This document shows positions 1-12,389 of a stretch of DNA of 64,000 nucleotides, one piece after another (positions within the stretch are counted from its first letter, which is position 1; every line of letters begins with the position of its first letter). Origin of the DNA: Macrolepiota albuminosa (taxonomy: Eukaryota > Basidiomycota > Agaricomycetes > Agaricales > Agaricaceae); the NCBI GenBank assembly GCA_027475525.1, contig JAMWFC010000022.1:125015-189014 (forward strand), in the 5' to 3' direction. Position numbers and translations under genes: made by a program. The notes beneath the pieces were generated by a model. The model searched no databases. It was given only the letters and a program-made list of their open reading frames with translations, and was not told where the DNA came from.

Positions 1-2543
1 TTGGAGAGCGCGTTTGAACAAACATTGACTGAGTCACCACACTTACCAGGCGCGCTACTGAGGCAGACTTTAGATCAGGAACTTGAAGCCGCTCCAGATA
101 GCTTGGCTGAAAGCTTCTTCCCATTTTCCCGACCGTTCGAATACTTAGCAGGTGAAAACCATACACCGCTTACTCCTTTGGAAGAGCTGTCTAGGTCATT
201 ATCGCCAGAACCTAGCGACTTAGAACTACCCGAGCCAGTACCAACTACGACCATGCCAAGTGAAACTACCACTAATACCACTATTTCTACCATGACGTCG
301 ACGCCAGCTAATATGGAGCAGGCAAACACACCATGCATGCCGCCAAGAAACCACTTCTTGTCGCCAAAATGGGATGAGACGAAGCCTTGCAAGCTAACAC
401 AGTATTTCCGAGAATTGGAATATTTATTACGCGACTGCCGAGTCACTGACAACACACCAATGAAAGAATACGCCGCCAGATACGTTTCCTACGATACCAC
501 GGAATCTTGGACTGGACTGGATGAGTTTCAAGGATTAACACATGAGGCGGTGCCAAGATCGTTTACCTACAAGGAATGAAAAAGGCGATCATTAAACTGT
601 ACTCTGGCGCTGAAGAATCCACACGCTATACAGTCCTTGAAATCCAGAAACTGGTACAGGATACCTTTGCAACGGGCATTTATACGTTAGGCACGCTATC
701 TACTTATTATCGAGATTTCCAGCGAATTGCACAATGGCTAGTACAGAACGGCAAACTCTACAGGAACGAAGAACGGCGCCTGTTCCAACAAGGGATTCCA
801 ACATCGTTATGGACTCGAATAGCACGTCGCTTAGAAATTCTTAAGTCCGACCACCATCCCGAGGAACCCTACGATATAGAAGACGTCTTTGAAGCAGGTA
901 AATGGATACTAAAAGGAACGGATACAGGCATCCCCTTCCAGCGACCTTCTAGTACTGATAACGGAGGAAAGGCACTGCCCGTTGTGGCACCAGCACCTAG
1001 CGTGACTAAAAACCAGGGAGGCTTTGTCAAAAAAAGAGGATCTGGAAAACGCAGTCAACACGGCTGTCGCAAATGTCATAAGCAAGCTAGAAACACTGAT
1101 CTCATTCAGCCTTAGCACGCCACGAGGTAATATGCAATCTGGCCCTTGTCACTTCTGTGGTGAGGCGGGACATACGATGACTCGCGGTCACTGCGCTATC
1201 CTCGAACAATATCTACGCCAAGGAAGAGCGTGCTGAGGCGCCGACGGTAAAATAGTCCTGCCCTCTGGCGCTAACATCCCTCTATATCCCGAGCACCAAA
1301 CTTTTCAGGGACAAATTGATGAATGGCACCGACGTAACCCTGGGAACTTAGCAACGGGCAACCTCAACAGTACGGCCATGACGGAGGCAGAGGCAACTCC
1401 ACAACAGGCGCTAATCCATGAGGTTCTACAGCTTAACGCTGTTAACGAGCGGCCCACGTTGTCACGAGAGGAAAGGATCAAAACGTTAGAAAGAGAATTG
1501 AAGTCGCTAAAGAATCAAGTCTTCGATGGAGTCGAAATTAAAAAGAGCAAACAACCATGGAAGGACTATAGACCCTCAGGCGCTATGTCAGACCCAGCAC
1601 CAGCAAAGCCCTTGAATACCAGAACTAATGACGACGCTCCCGACACTGCCAAAGCGCCAGATAGCACGAAACCGCCACTACACCTGTATTCAGGACTTGC
1701 CGGTAACTATGCTCCGCCTGTCAATCAAAACTTTGGGGCGCCAGACAAGCCAGCAGGAGGCTACCGACCAATGGCACCAATCTACGACATAGAAAAATCC
1801 AAGCAAGTATTCGATCATATTATGAAAAGTCAAGTCACGATGTCGGTAGGGGAGCTATGCAGTGTGGCGCCAGATGTCAGGAATCAGATGCGTACAGCAG
1901 TTACCCCTCGACGAAATGTAGCTAACAATGTAACGGCGGTGGACAAATACGACGACGCGCTACCTGGATTTGCATACATAACAGAGACAGTAGCACCGGA
2001 AATCAAAGAAGAGGCTGCGCCACCCAAAGAAGCTATGTCCATTGACCCGGTCAAAACCTACCTTAAGTCGCTAAGATCTAGCGGCGATCCTGCCGTCCTC
2101 ACTGTAGCCCAGAGTCTATTGTGGACAGCGGATCACAGATTATTTCAATGGCTGCCGACATCGCTAATGAGCTTGGCATTATTTACGACCCAACCATCAT
2201 TCTTAATATGCAAAGCGCTAACGGCACTATTGATCAATCCTTGGAAATGGCCCATAACGTGCCATGTGCTGTTGGCGATCTTACGTTTTATCTTCAAATC
2301 CACATTCTTAGATCGCCTGCATACGACTTATTATTAGGGAGGCCCTTCGACGTCTTAGCCTGATCAGTAGTCAAGACAACGTCTGAAGACGAAATGACGC
2401 TAACTATTAGCGACCCTAACTCGGGTGTCAGGAGAACGGTACCAACGTTCCCCCGAGGGAAATTCCAGAAGCCAGGACCAAGAAAGCGACCTTACGTTAG
2501 CGACAACCCTTGCGAGTGTTTTCCGGTGCCATCGAGGAGATGA
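1..2543 (+). pseudogene. gag: Element 1 gag and aspartic protease region, broken
   Basis: Encodes the capsid-like part, a zinc knuckle and a retropepsin-type protease. The knuckle lies near 1147-1193 and is spaced C-x2-C-x4-H-x6-C, two residues longer than the usual x4. The protease active site reads VDSGSQIISMA near 2118-2150. The first coding bases are at the window edge, so the start is not seen. Against the sister copy at 59482-62450 I see a frameshift near 575, an extra A in an A-run near 1030, a TGA at 1234, loss of about 60 bp just before the protease (near 2115) and a TGA at 2361 where the sister has CGA. The last codons overlap the pol frame by about 40 bases. Confidence 0.88.
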
Positions 2544-5500
2544 GTGATGAGGATCATGGAGATGAAGCGCTTATCTTGGACTATAACCATCGGACTGGGC
2601 AAGTAAACTTTATATCACATACCCCTTTAGCCCATGAAATCTTGAATTCTTCCTTGTCGCTTACTAGCGAAGCGTTATTCTACTTATACCTCACTGCGTC
2701 AGATATTACTGAAAACCTTTCAACAGACACTTATTTCGTTTCTACTCCCGACTCTAAAGAACCTTTGATATCAGGTTTCGCTAGAAACCATGACTCTATT
2801 TATAATACGTTTGCTAACAATAGTGCCCCTAAGTGCAAAGAGGTTCAAGTCAAGAAGAAATATAAACCCGTAGCGCTTAAAACAAAACCGGTAGCAAGCG
2901 CCATACCCGAGGAATTCTGCATCAAAAGAAAAATAATAGGTGACCCTTTGGCTACCCTGCCAAAACTCAACCCAAATCCACCACCCTTCGAACCAACAGG
3001 ACGATTTACAGAAGAACGAAAGGCGCTATTTCTTAGCGCCCACGATACCGGCTTTCTCTCAACGGAGGAAATGGACGTACTAGTCAACATCATGCAAAAA
3101 CAGAATGAGGCTTTCACATGGGAGGACTCAGAGCGTGGTAAACTTAGAACTGACTTCTTTCCACCAGTGGTTATACCGACAATACCGCACGTACCCTGGA
3201 CTGAGCATAACCGACCCATACCCCCGGGCATTTCTTTCCACCAGTGGTTATACCGACAATACCGCACGTACCCTGGACTGAGCATAACCGACCCATACCC
3301 CCGGGCATTGAAGCCGAAGTCTGCCAAATTATTCGCTCCAAGATAGCAGCAGGTGTATACGAGCCTTCTAATTCTGCCTACCGCTCGAGATGGTTCTGCA
3401 TACTGAAGAAAAACGGGAAGCTACGTATAGTTCACAGCTTAGAACCGCTAAACAAAGTCACCATTCGTCATTCAGGGGTACCGCCATTTCCCGATCACGT
3501 TGCTGAATCTTTCGCGGGACGAATATGTGGCGCTACCCTGGATTTGTACGTTGGCTATGACGAGCGCTTAATCCATCCTGTCTCTCACGACTTGATGACG
3601 TTTCAAACACCGTTTGGGGCGCTATGACTAGTCACACTTCCTATGGGATGGACAAACTTGGTACCGATATTTCACGACGATATTACGTTCATCCTACAGC
3701 CCGAAATACCCCACCATGTGCTTAGCTTCATAGACGACGTAGGAGTTAAAGGCCCAAAGGATTGGCGATTGGTAGATGGCAAGCCCAAAGTTCACCCGGA
3801 AAATCCTAATATCCGTATGGCGCTATGGGACTTCTTTCAACTGGTTAACCGAGTACTTCAGCGCATGAAGTATTGTGGCGGGACGTTTTCAGGGCACAAG
3901 CTCGTTCTTTGTGCGCCGCAATTTAAAATTTTGGGGCACGTTTGCACACCAGAAGGCAGGATTCCAGAGGAGAGCCGATTAGCGCTGCTGGAGAAATGGG
4001 GGGTCTGTCATAACCTCTCGGAAGTTCGCATGTTCTTGGGCACTGTAGGGGTGCTGCGCATGTTCATACACCATTTTTCACATCGCGCAAACGCCCTTAA
4101 TCGCCTCACCTGTTCAGGGGTCCCTTTCGAATTCGGACCTGATCAAATCAATGCCCAGAGGGACTTAGTAAGGGCGCTACAGGAAGCGAAACCATTGGTG
4201 CCCATCGACTATACTACCGCCGATCCCATTATACTTGCCGTTGACACTTCCTATATCGCTGTTGGCTTCTTTTTATGCCAGTGTGATGGCGCGAACCGGA
4301 AAATCAGGCGCTACAATCGCTTTGGATCGATTACCCTTAACTACCGAGAATCGCGCTACAGTCAGCCCAAGCTAGAGTTATATGGCTTGTTTCGATTGTT
4401 TCAGGCGCTGTGCATGTACCTCATTGGGGTACGAAATCTGATTGTCGAGGTCGACGCACGATACATCAAAGGAATGCTTCAGAACCCTGATATTCAACCT
4501 TTGGCCAGTATGAACCGCTGGGTAGTAGCAATATTAATGTTTCACTTCAAGTTAGTACACGTCAGAAGTGCATTCCATGGGCCGGACGGATTATCTAGGC
4601 GACCCAGACAACTGGAAGATGAAGCGCTAGACAATAGCGACAATGATGTATTTGATGACTGGATTGATCGATTGCATGGTTTCATGCATATCATTCAGTT
4701 GCCTATTCTGGTGCTTCGCGAAGACCAACCAGTTTCAACTTGGCTTCACCCTATTGTTCCGTACCAGCCCCGGCCATATCAAGCATCATCAACTTTTTAC
4801 ACGGCCAGTATCTATAACGTCGCTAAGACGTCTAACAATCTAAAGATAGTCAAGGAACCAAGACCCTTGCGAGAAAACAGTCAGAACCTGCCATATTTGG
4901 TGGTACCTCGAAGCGCCAAAGCTAAGTCAGAAGATCAGCGAGTGGACCAGGTTAGGAAGTGGCTACAGGATTTGCGACGACCATCAGACCTTACGGATAC
5001 AGAATATGCCACCTTCATTCGATATGCGACGACTTTCTTTATAGTAGAAGACCGACTTTGGCGACGAAATAGAGATGGCACCCATAAACTAGTAATTAAA
5101 CTGGATAATCGAGTGAGGATTCTACGCGCTATGCATGATGACTTGGGACACTGAGGACTCTACGCCACAAGGGCGAACCTTTTGGAGCGCTTCTGGTGGC
5201 CGCAAGTTAGCGCCGATATTGTGTGGTATATTCGCACTTGTCATCTCTGTCAAATCCAGCAGACACGTCAGGTTCTGATTCCTCCAACAGTAGCGACTCC
5301 AGCGCCGTTATTCGGAAAAATATATATCGACACCATGCACATGCCCAAGTCAGGGCGCTACAAGTATATCATTCAAGGAAGGTGTTCCTTGGTACATTGG
5401 CCAGAGTTTTGTATGCTCCAGCGAGAAAATACAGACGCTATAGCTAAGTGGCTCTTTGAGGACGTTATCTGCCGATGGGGAGCCCTTCACGAGATCGTCA

Positions 5501-6297
5501 CAGACAACGGAGCGCCAATAGTCAAGGCGCTCACTTATCTTGCCAAGAAATACAACATACAACACATCCGAGTCTCAGAATACAATAAACGCGCCAATGG
5601 AATCATAGAAAGGCCTCATTTCGATGTTTGACAAGCGCTATTCAAGGTGGTTGATGGTGACGAAAGTCGCTGGAGCGAGGCGACTTATTCGGTCTTCTGG
5701 TCGGAGCGGGTTACCGTACGAAAGAGGATGGGCTGCTCCCCCTACTATGCGGCAACTGGCACCCACCCCTTGCTACCTGCGGACATGGTGAAAGCGACGT
5801 ACTTACAACCCCCACCGAACTCAATACTATTCTTTACCAACATGATTGCTAGATGCGCTATAGACTTACAACAACGCATGGAGGATCTCGAGCGCTTACA
5901 CAAGGTAGTATTTCAGGCTAGACGACAAGCTGCGCTATGGTTTGAAACCGAGCATAGCGCCACGATTCGAGACTACAACTTTACAACTGGCGCCCTAGTA
6001 CTAATGCACAACTCCAAGATCGAAGTTACCCATAACAAAAAGATGCGGCCTCGGTATCTGGGACCCCTAATAGTGGTTTCTCGCAATAGGGGAGGCGCAT
6101 ACGTACTCTGCAAGTTGGACGGCTCAGTTTTGCATTGACCAGTAGCGGCATTCCGACTCATTCCCTACTTAGCACGTGAACACATTTCATTACCTTCATC
6201 GGCGCTGGACATTGACACTGCTAAACTTCAAGAGCTAGAGGAGACCAAGCTTGTGGACGATGACGAAGTCGCACCAGAAGAAGAAAACAATCAGTAA
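2501..6297 (+). pseudogene. pol: Element 1 pol: reverse transcriptase, RNase H, integrase (broken)
   Basis: The RT core carries RIVHSLEPLNKVTIRHSG, LVTLPMGWTN and the catalytic box FIDD (3727-3738, the YxDD position). RNase H has VDTSYIAVGF, KLELYGL and VEVDARYI. Integrase has an H-H-C-C finger (TCHLCQ near 5235) and a D,D,E core (IDTMHM, VTDNGAP, GIIERP). The frame lies -1 to the protease frame, as in the sister copy. TGA codons at 3625, 5152, 5629 and 6136 all fall at arginine positions. A 77-bp direct duplication at 3155-3308 also shifts the frame. The end is a TAATAA at 6295-6300, and no chromodomain is seen. Confidence 0.9.
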
Positions 6298-6315
6298 TAA
6301 GACCTGAAGGGGAAG

Positions 6316-6334
6316 GGCGCTAGACCTTAGCGCC
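6316..6334. other. GGCGCTA hairpin between convergent genes
   Basis: GGCGCTA and TAGCGCC are separated by 5 nt. The hairpin lies 19 bp after the pol stop and 134 bp from the stop of the convergent antisense gene. The same stem with a 5-nt loop occurs in the solo LTRs (10584-10602 and near 22699). A role in 3'-end formation is inference only. Confidence 0.5.
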
Positions 6335-6467
6335 TTGCACCTCACTTATGAAAGGAACACCAACACATAGAATTTCATACTATACAGGACTATAAAACTG
6401 GCAAAAATTAACCTATTTGCTACTTTACATTCTACGGCGAGGACCCCTAACAAATCCCTCAGAGCGC

Positions 6468-7985
6468 CTAGGATGCTGTCTGCGGCAGAGTTGCGCAGGA
6501 GAAGGAGGCGGTGCAGGGGGGAGTAGAGGGAAAGGTCCCCGGAGGAAAGGTGGAGAAGCCGGGAGGAGATTCATTTATAGGAGCAGGTGGCGCTCCAGCG
6601 CAAATGGTGGAGGAGCCAGAGGGAGACTCATTTATGGGAGCAGCCGGCGCTCCAGCTCCGAAGCAAAAGGTGGAGGAGCCGGGTGGAGACTCATTTATGG
6701 GGGCAGGAGGCGCTCCAGCTCCGAAGCGAGGAGCTAGAGGAGTAAAAGGAATGATGATGCACTCGAGCGTGGCGGCACGAACGTCATCGTCAATCAGATC
6801 CGGCAAGGGCAACCACTTCAAAGTCTGAAGCAAGGGGTCAGTGACCCTGAAGGTATGAAAGGAAAAAGGGGAAGGACTAACAATATTATCCATTTCGAGG
6901 AGTAGGAACTCCAAGCACTTTTGGCTACCCGAAATAGGAGGCTGGAGGGACGCGTAAGAAGGTACTTAATCATGCTGCCTGTAGAAACTTACCGTGTTGG
7001 GGTGACGTTCGGACTCCACGAGCCACTCCTGGGTCATAGCCAGGAGTAACCTGTAACGACGAATCAGGGTGAGGATGTTCCCATTCTGGTGTCGAATACC
7101 GCCTGGGGGCAGTCGAGCAAAGAACATCTCGAGGCGATCTAAAACCTCGGGATGAGGGACGGAGGTGATGTCTTCGAGAAGGAAAAAGGGAGTAGGCATT
7201 TCAAAGAACTTAACAACGCTAGGCCTGGAAATCTCAGATATATACCTAGCGACGTTATGCAGGGTCGAAGGGACTTAGGAAACAGAACTTATGCGGCACC
7301 ATCACAAGGACGCGACAACAACAATGTATTTCATATATCTACGGCAGGAGAAGCAAAAAGCTGGAAATATGTTAGGCCGGTGGCGCTGCGAAGAAGATGG
7401 GATTGCCTCATTCAAACAACATGGGGGGGGAAGGAAAAACAACACATGACAAGTCAAGAAGGGCTGAACCAAGAAATACGCTTGCTAACAACCGTCGGCC
7501 CCTCGAGGGGACCACAAAAAAGACGAGCACCGGTATACTTGCAAGGGGACTAGGAGAAAAGGGCCGTCGGACACGGAAGAAGGAGAGGTGATGGCTCAGT
7601 CACTAACCAGGTAATAGCTTTCCTCTATCAAAAGTTGAAGACGATCCGCCGTGTCTTCGGTGGTGATTTCCTGGATTTGGGCGACTGTCAGAAGGGCACT
7701 GTAGTGCGCCAAGAATAGCAAGACACGCACATGGAAAGCTTGACTCCAAGTGGCCTCCGTACCAAAACGCGTTAACGGGGACGTGTCTCCTCAAATTTCA
7801 CAAGCAGCCCGCAGAAGCCGACAGCGACGACCCAACTCAACTACTTCGTCGGCCAACTTAGGAATACCCTTGGGAGGGTAATGATGAAAAAACGAGGTGG
7901 CCCGGTCCAGAAAGGTGGGAGGGTCCATGGTAATATAGGCGCGATCACAGCTCCGAGTCCACACGCAACCAGACGGGGTGGCCAT
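6468..7985 (-). pseudogene. Antisense accessory gene B of element 1 (spliced, proline-rich C-terminus)
   Basis: I do not recognise the family. The start chosen is the ATG at 7985 (MATPSGCVW), about 40 bp below a TATA box. Exons inferred from GT-AG borders are about 7985-7608, 7224-6993 and 6941-6468; the 51-bp intron 6942-6992 is clear, while the 383-bp one at 7225-7607 may hide another exon. The product has a leucine-rich helical N-terminal part and a tail with three near-copies of a unit containing GAPPAPINESP and GSST. A TGA at 7791-7793 replaces an arginine-type codon. It lies tail-to-tail with pol and downstream of gene A on the same strand, inside the retrotransposon. Confidence 0.55.
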
Positions 7986-8021
7986 CGCAAAGACTGATGG
8001 AATCGAGTTGATGCATAAGTA

Positions 8022-8029
8022 ATTTATAG
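8022..8029 (-). promoter_or_regulatory. TATA box of antisense gene B
   Basis: The minus strand reads CTATAAATT about 40 bp before the ATG at 7985. The spacing fits a polymerase II core promoter placed inside the element and facing away from the 3' LTR. Confidence 0.45.
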
Positions 8030-9966
8030 GACACGGGAAGTGTTTCAATTAGCAACAGCGTGGGAGGACTTTTCTCAAGGAGCCAGGACTCTAACAGGAG
8101 CGCTAGCCAATCAGAAGTGTTTAACTTATTCTGGGACCCTCCAAAAAAGGGAATCGACATTCGATGTTCAGCGCTTACTCACAACCGCACTAAACGGGCA
8201 TAAGCGATCACTGGTTTTCTATTTCTTTATACGCTTTACTTCTTACATGGATCCGCTTATTTATTTCCAGACAGTCCCTATTTTCTACTTAGGCTGGCGC
8301 GGTAATGGCTATTGGACTGCGTTGGCAAAGGGGTTTTTGCGCTGTGATGATCTACTGAGCGTTTCCCCTTTTACTTATTTTTCTTTTGATTACTTACAAA
8401 CTGACGATTTGAAGCAAAGGGGGGAGTTTATTTTTAGTGTCGCACACTACAAAGTACATATCAAACAACAAAGTCCATAAAAAGTTTAGAGCGCTAAGGG
8501 TCGGCAACTACGGATCATACTCGGGAAGGGCGGGATCGCCCAAAGGAAGCAAGTCCCTGTTCTGGATCGAGTTACTCGCTTGCCACTCAAGCGCAGCCGT
8601 AATATCGTCATGGAGCTCGAGCAGGAGGCGCTCGCGGCGAGCTAAGGTGGAAACACAAGGACGCAGGTTGGCAAGTTCGTGACCAACGACTTCGGTCGCA
8701 TCCTCGATATGGCAAAGTTGCTGGCGAAGGTCAGCAGAGGGACGGAGAGGAGTAACGGGATAGGAGAACTTGTCCCCGAGCCAAGGGAAGGCGTTGCCAG
8801 AAACTCGCATGGCAGGAGGGGGCGTCCAAAAGGGATCGAACTTACTGGGAGATTAGAAAAGGGGAGAAAAGGGCACAAACAAAGACGGATGTACCCAAAC
8901 AGTTACGGGCACATGGGGTGTCCACTCATGGCGCTCGTCGCCGGGGGACATAGCTTTAGTGGAAGAAAGATGGATGCCATAGGGAGGCAAGTACCTCCAG
9001 CGGCGACGGCGCTCACCTTCCGGCACCAAGGTTCCTTCGGACTCCGGCGCCGTAGAAGTCTCGCGACTACTAGGAAAAGAGGAAAAGCTGTGGGGAGGAG
9101 TAAGGGACGGAGTAATTGGAAGAGCAACAGGAGTGTCGCTAGCCGCAACCAGTTCAGGGGCAGGGGTAGCACCAGCAACAGACATAACGACATCTTTGGC
9201 AGCAGGGATAGCCACTATGGCGGGAACAGGAGTGGGAGACCTACCAGTCAAGAAGTTAGCACGCAAAGAAAAAGGACTGAGGAAAAACGCGTACTGGTTA
9301 CCACTGGGGCCACTTTGACGAGGGTTAGCGGCGATAGGGGGAGTAAGGCGAAGCAGGAGAGCGCGTACCGCCAACAGCGCATCGGCATCAACAACGGGCT
9401 CAGCTTCATCATCATCCTCTCTCTCAGCATCCCTCTCAGTGCCCTCCCCCTCATCCGTAGAAGACTCAGTCGAAGACAAAACCACAGGCGTAGCAGGCGC
9501 TAGCTCGCGGCGCTTACCAGGACTCTTGCCAGGAGACGCAGCAACAGGCTTACGTTTCGAAGGAATGGAACGACGAGGAGAGCGAGCAAAAGGTGCTGCC
9601 ACGGTGGTACCATCCTGGGTAGTCGGCAGCACCAGGCTGGCTGCGCTGATCAATGTGGGCTGGTGAGTAGCCGCTAGATCACGTTGCTGCAACACGAAGT
9701 TCTGGGCATTACGAACCAACACCGTGCGCTCATAGTTCCTTTGCATGATGGCGTCCCTACCACGTTCACAAGTACAAATCCCGTTGAAGGTGCAGCCTCG
9801 TTTCAACGCATTGCACCAATAGCAAGGCAGAGAGGCGGTAGGGAACCAGCAGCCCTCACGATTGTTCTCAGACCAACACTTGTCACACTAAGAAAGAAGT
9901 CAGCAACGGCATCAACCTATCAATGGGCAAACCAGTACTTACCGCGCCAATTTTTGCCCTAAACGC

Positions 9967-11113
9967 TGATAGGCTTCTACTCGGACTGAGCGCATCAAGG
10001 GACATTATAGGCCAACCGACACTTGACGTACGCAGGACTCTGGCGACCAGTTGGGAGTATAGAGCAGCTCTAGCTCTGGCAAACTACTACAGGATTTAGA
10101 AATTTATCCTAACCCCTAGCTACCAAGCCTTCAGCACTCTCCTTTCACCTAGCCCAAGGACGAAGGAGGCTCATAACATATAGCGCTAACACGACGGCGG
10201 GAGAGGACTATAACTAAACCCCGATCACTTCCAGAAGGAGCCAGCAGCAGGCGCTGCCATTGGACGAGGCACTTCAATCAGAAGTCTAAAGGGATCAATG
10301 ACGGCGGCACTGGATATACTTAAATCCGACATCTGGACCTGACAGGAACTAATACAATGAGTAGCGCTGACATTAGCGCTCACGGCGTCTGTCGAGGATT
10401 TTCCGACCATACCCCGGAACGGCCTGGCCAATCGGAGTTATAGAAAAGTGAGCAGACTCGTACAACTCTAAGTCAATATGGAGTCACCGCAGGTCGCCGT
10501 GGGTCATAACGCCGTTGGTCGCCGTCAGCCATGTGCACAAGGTCGCCGTTGACAGGTCGCCGTTAGAGTAAACCACGAGGAGAGGCGCTAGGAGGTAGCG
10601 CCGCAGATGGACTTGTATCTTGGCAAACACGGTAGCGCACTGTATATAAAATAGCTACTTTTCATGTATATAACAACGAATCGTAACCCCTCGAACACAC
10701 AGTTACACTTAGCGTTCAACTCGCGCTAGCTTCCTTCGACTTCGTCACTAAGTCGGGCGCTAGCTTCGTCTATTTCGTCTTCATCGTTTGCGGTGCCACC
10801 TACGGGCACAATACGCTGCGCTATTCGTCTTTTCTCCAATATTCTTGCCTAAACTATGACGCTTACCGTCTGCCAGGTAGCCCCCGAAGCGCTATAATCT
10901 AGCGCATCGTTTTAAATATTCTTGCCTAAACTACGACGCTTACCGTCTGCCAGGTAGCCCCCGAAGCGCTATAATCTAGCGCATCGTTTTACCACTTCCA
11001 CTCGAGCACACCGGGACCCTGTCAGGACTCCTCACAACTACGTACGCCAAGCGCTGGAGACGGCGTTGTACTGCGTATACGTCCAGCGCACCCAACCACA
11101 GTTGGCGTCATCA
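9967..11113 (+). mobile_element. Solo LTR of the element 1 family (LTR A)
   Basis: Starts TGATAGGC and ends GGCGTCATCA, flanked by acgc on both sides (9963-9966 and 11114-11117), a 4-bp target duplication. It contains a TATA-like stretch near 10640-10670 and the GGCGCTA hairpin at 10584-10602. Its length is 1147 bp, or 1070 bp without an internal 77-bp duplication (10838-10991), which equals the length of LTR C. It was left by recombination of a full element inserted in the antisense gene. Confidence 0.9.
10838..10991. repeat. 77-bp direct duplication inside LTR A
   Basis: Two adjacent 77-bp copies differ at one base (ctatgac against ctacgac). LTR B and LTR C have only one copy at this place, so the extra copy is not part of the family structure. 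Confidence 0.9.
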
Positions 11114-12302
11114 ACGCACAACGCTCCAAGAGCGCAACGGTAACCTTCTTCTTGCTGCCCAGTACTTGGACACCAGCCGGGATGCCGGTATCAATGATGG
11201 TAGTATCACGGCGAAGACGCAAAAGGTCATGAAGCTCCGCGTCAGTGAACATGGTCTGGTTAGGCGCCTATCGACATTAAAATTTAGGCGCTAAAGTCTA
11301 GCGACAACGAGCAAAGCACTTACGACATACAAAGGGGGAACACGAGCAGGGAGATTGATCTGGAAGGGGAGAAGTCAGAAAAATGGAGTAAGGAAGATAG
11401 GGAAGGAACACACGGTACGTTTGGGAGAACTAGCACGAGCAGGGGGCGCTCGTTCAATAACAATGGCAAAATTACGTGGAGGACTGTGGGAAGTTGGGCG
11501 CGTCGGGCCAGGTCGTGGCTTGCTACGGGAAACGGCAATACGTTTGATGGCTGAATGGGGAGGGGCAGTACGGACGGGAGAAGCAGCGCTTGGGGCAGGG
11601 CGAGTGGAAGAAGCAGCGCCATGAAAAGGGCTGCGGGAGGGGCAGTACGGACGGGAGAAGCAGCGCTTGGGGCAGGGCGAGTGGAAGAAGCAGCGCCATG
11701 AAAAGGGCTGCCAAGAACGGAAGGAGGCGGAACAGAAGTCAAAGAAGGAAGGGCGGTAGGAACAGAAGGGACAGTAGAGGCCAATGGGGCAGTGGGAAGA
11801 CTGGCGACGGTGGAAGACGTGGCAACCAACCACTCAAGGATTAACAGTGGAAAAAGGGGGGAAGAAAAGGAAGGACTTACTTCGCTGACCTCGGTACTAG
11901 CCAACAACGCGTCGATCTCATTGGATAAGGAGGGAGCCTAGTATGGGTGCTGAACCTTAGCGCCACAAAGCCAAAATCAAACTTAGAAACTTATGAAAAG
12001 GTCCGCAAAAGGGCGCAACCAATTGGCACCTTTGAACTCATGGTACCGGGCCACACACCACTCGCAAACCTTGTCACCCCGCTCCCAGGAACTGTCAGAG
12101 CCGCAGACCATGAGCCAGCGCCGATAGAGTTGCATAATACCAGGGACGGTTTGTGGCGCATCGGCGGGACCGACAGACTTAGCACGATCAAATAAATAGG
12201 AGGCCTTAGCCAGGAAATTGCGGAGAGCAGAGGCATCGAAAGAAGTGGACATGCTGGAAAGATGGGAAGGAAAACACGGGAAGGTGAAGTGCGGAAAACG
12301 AC

Positions 12303-12310
12303 TTTTATAA
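12303..12310 (-). promoter_or_regulatory. TATA box of antisense gene A
   Basis: The minus strand reads CCTTATAAAAGTCG about 50 bp upstream of the ATG at 12252. This supports that ATG over an upstream in-frame one at 12324, which would lie before the box. Confidence 0.5.
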
Positions 12311-12389
12311 GGCGCCAGCGGCATTATACGGACCGTAGCGCAGTCAAATTAATGACGGCGTTTGACTGAGGACAGTCAATTTTTCAGTT

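Larger units (their letters stand above)
8508..12252 (-). pseudogene. Antisense accessory gene A of element 1: zinc-cluster-like protein, split by a solo LTR
   Basis: A multi-exon gene starts at the ATG at 12252 (MSTSFDASALRNFLAKAS) and stops at 8508. GT-AG introns are visible, for example 9888-9942 (55 bp) and a donor GTAAGTCC near 11880. Just after intron 9888-9942 comes a six-cysteine motif, C-x2-C-x8-C-x8-C-x2-C-x6-C, beginning CDKCWSENN. This is close to, but not exactly, the fungal Zn2Cys6 spacing. A long Ser/Pro/Glu-rich region and a helical C-terminus follow. The exon before the motif is cut by the solo LTR at 9967-11113; with one copy of the 4-bp duplication removed the frame is continuous across the site. 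A 77-bp duplication (11558-11711) shifts a proline-rich exon. The function may be DNA binding, by inference. Confidence 0.62.

Noticed and set aside
8679..9503. Plus-strand open frame opposite antisense gene A
   Set aside because: Arg/Gly/Ser-rich mirror of a Pro/Ala/Ser-rich coding exon on the other strand; no start context, domain or sister copy supports it.
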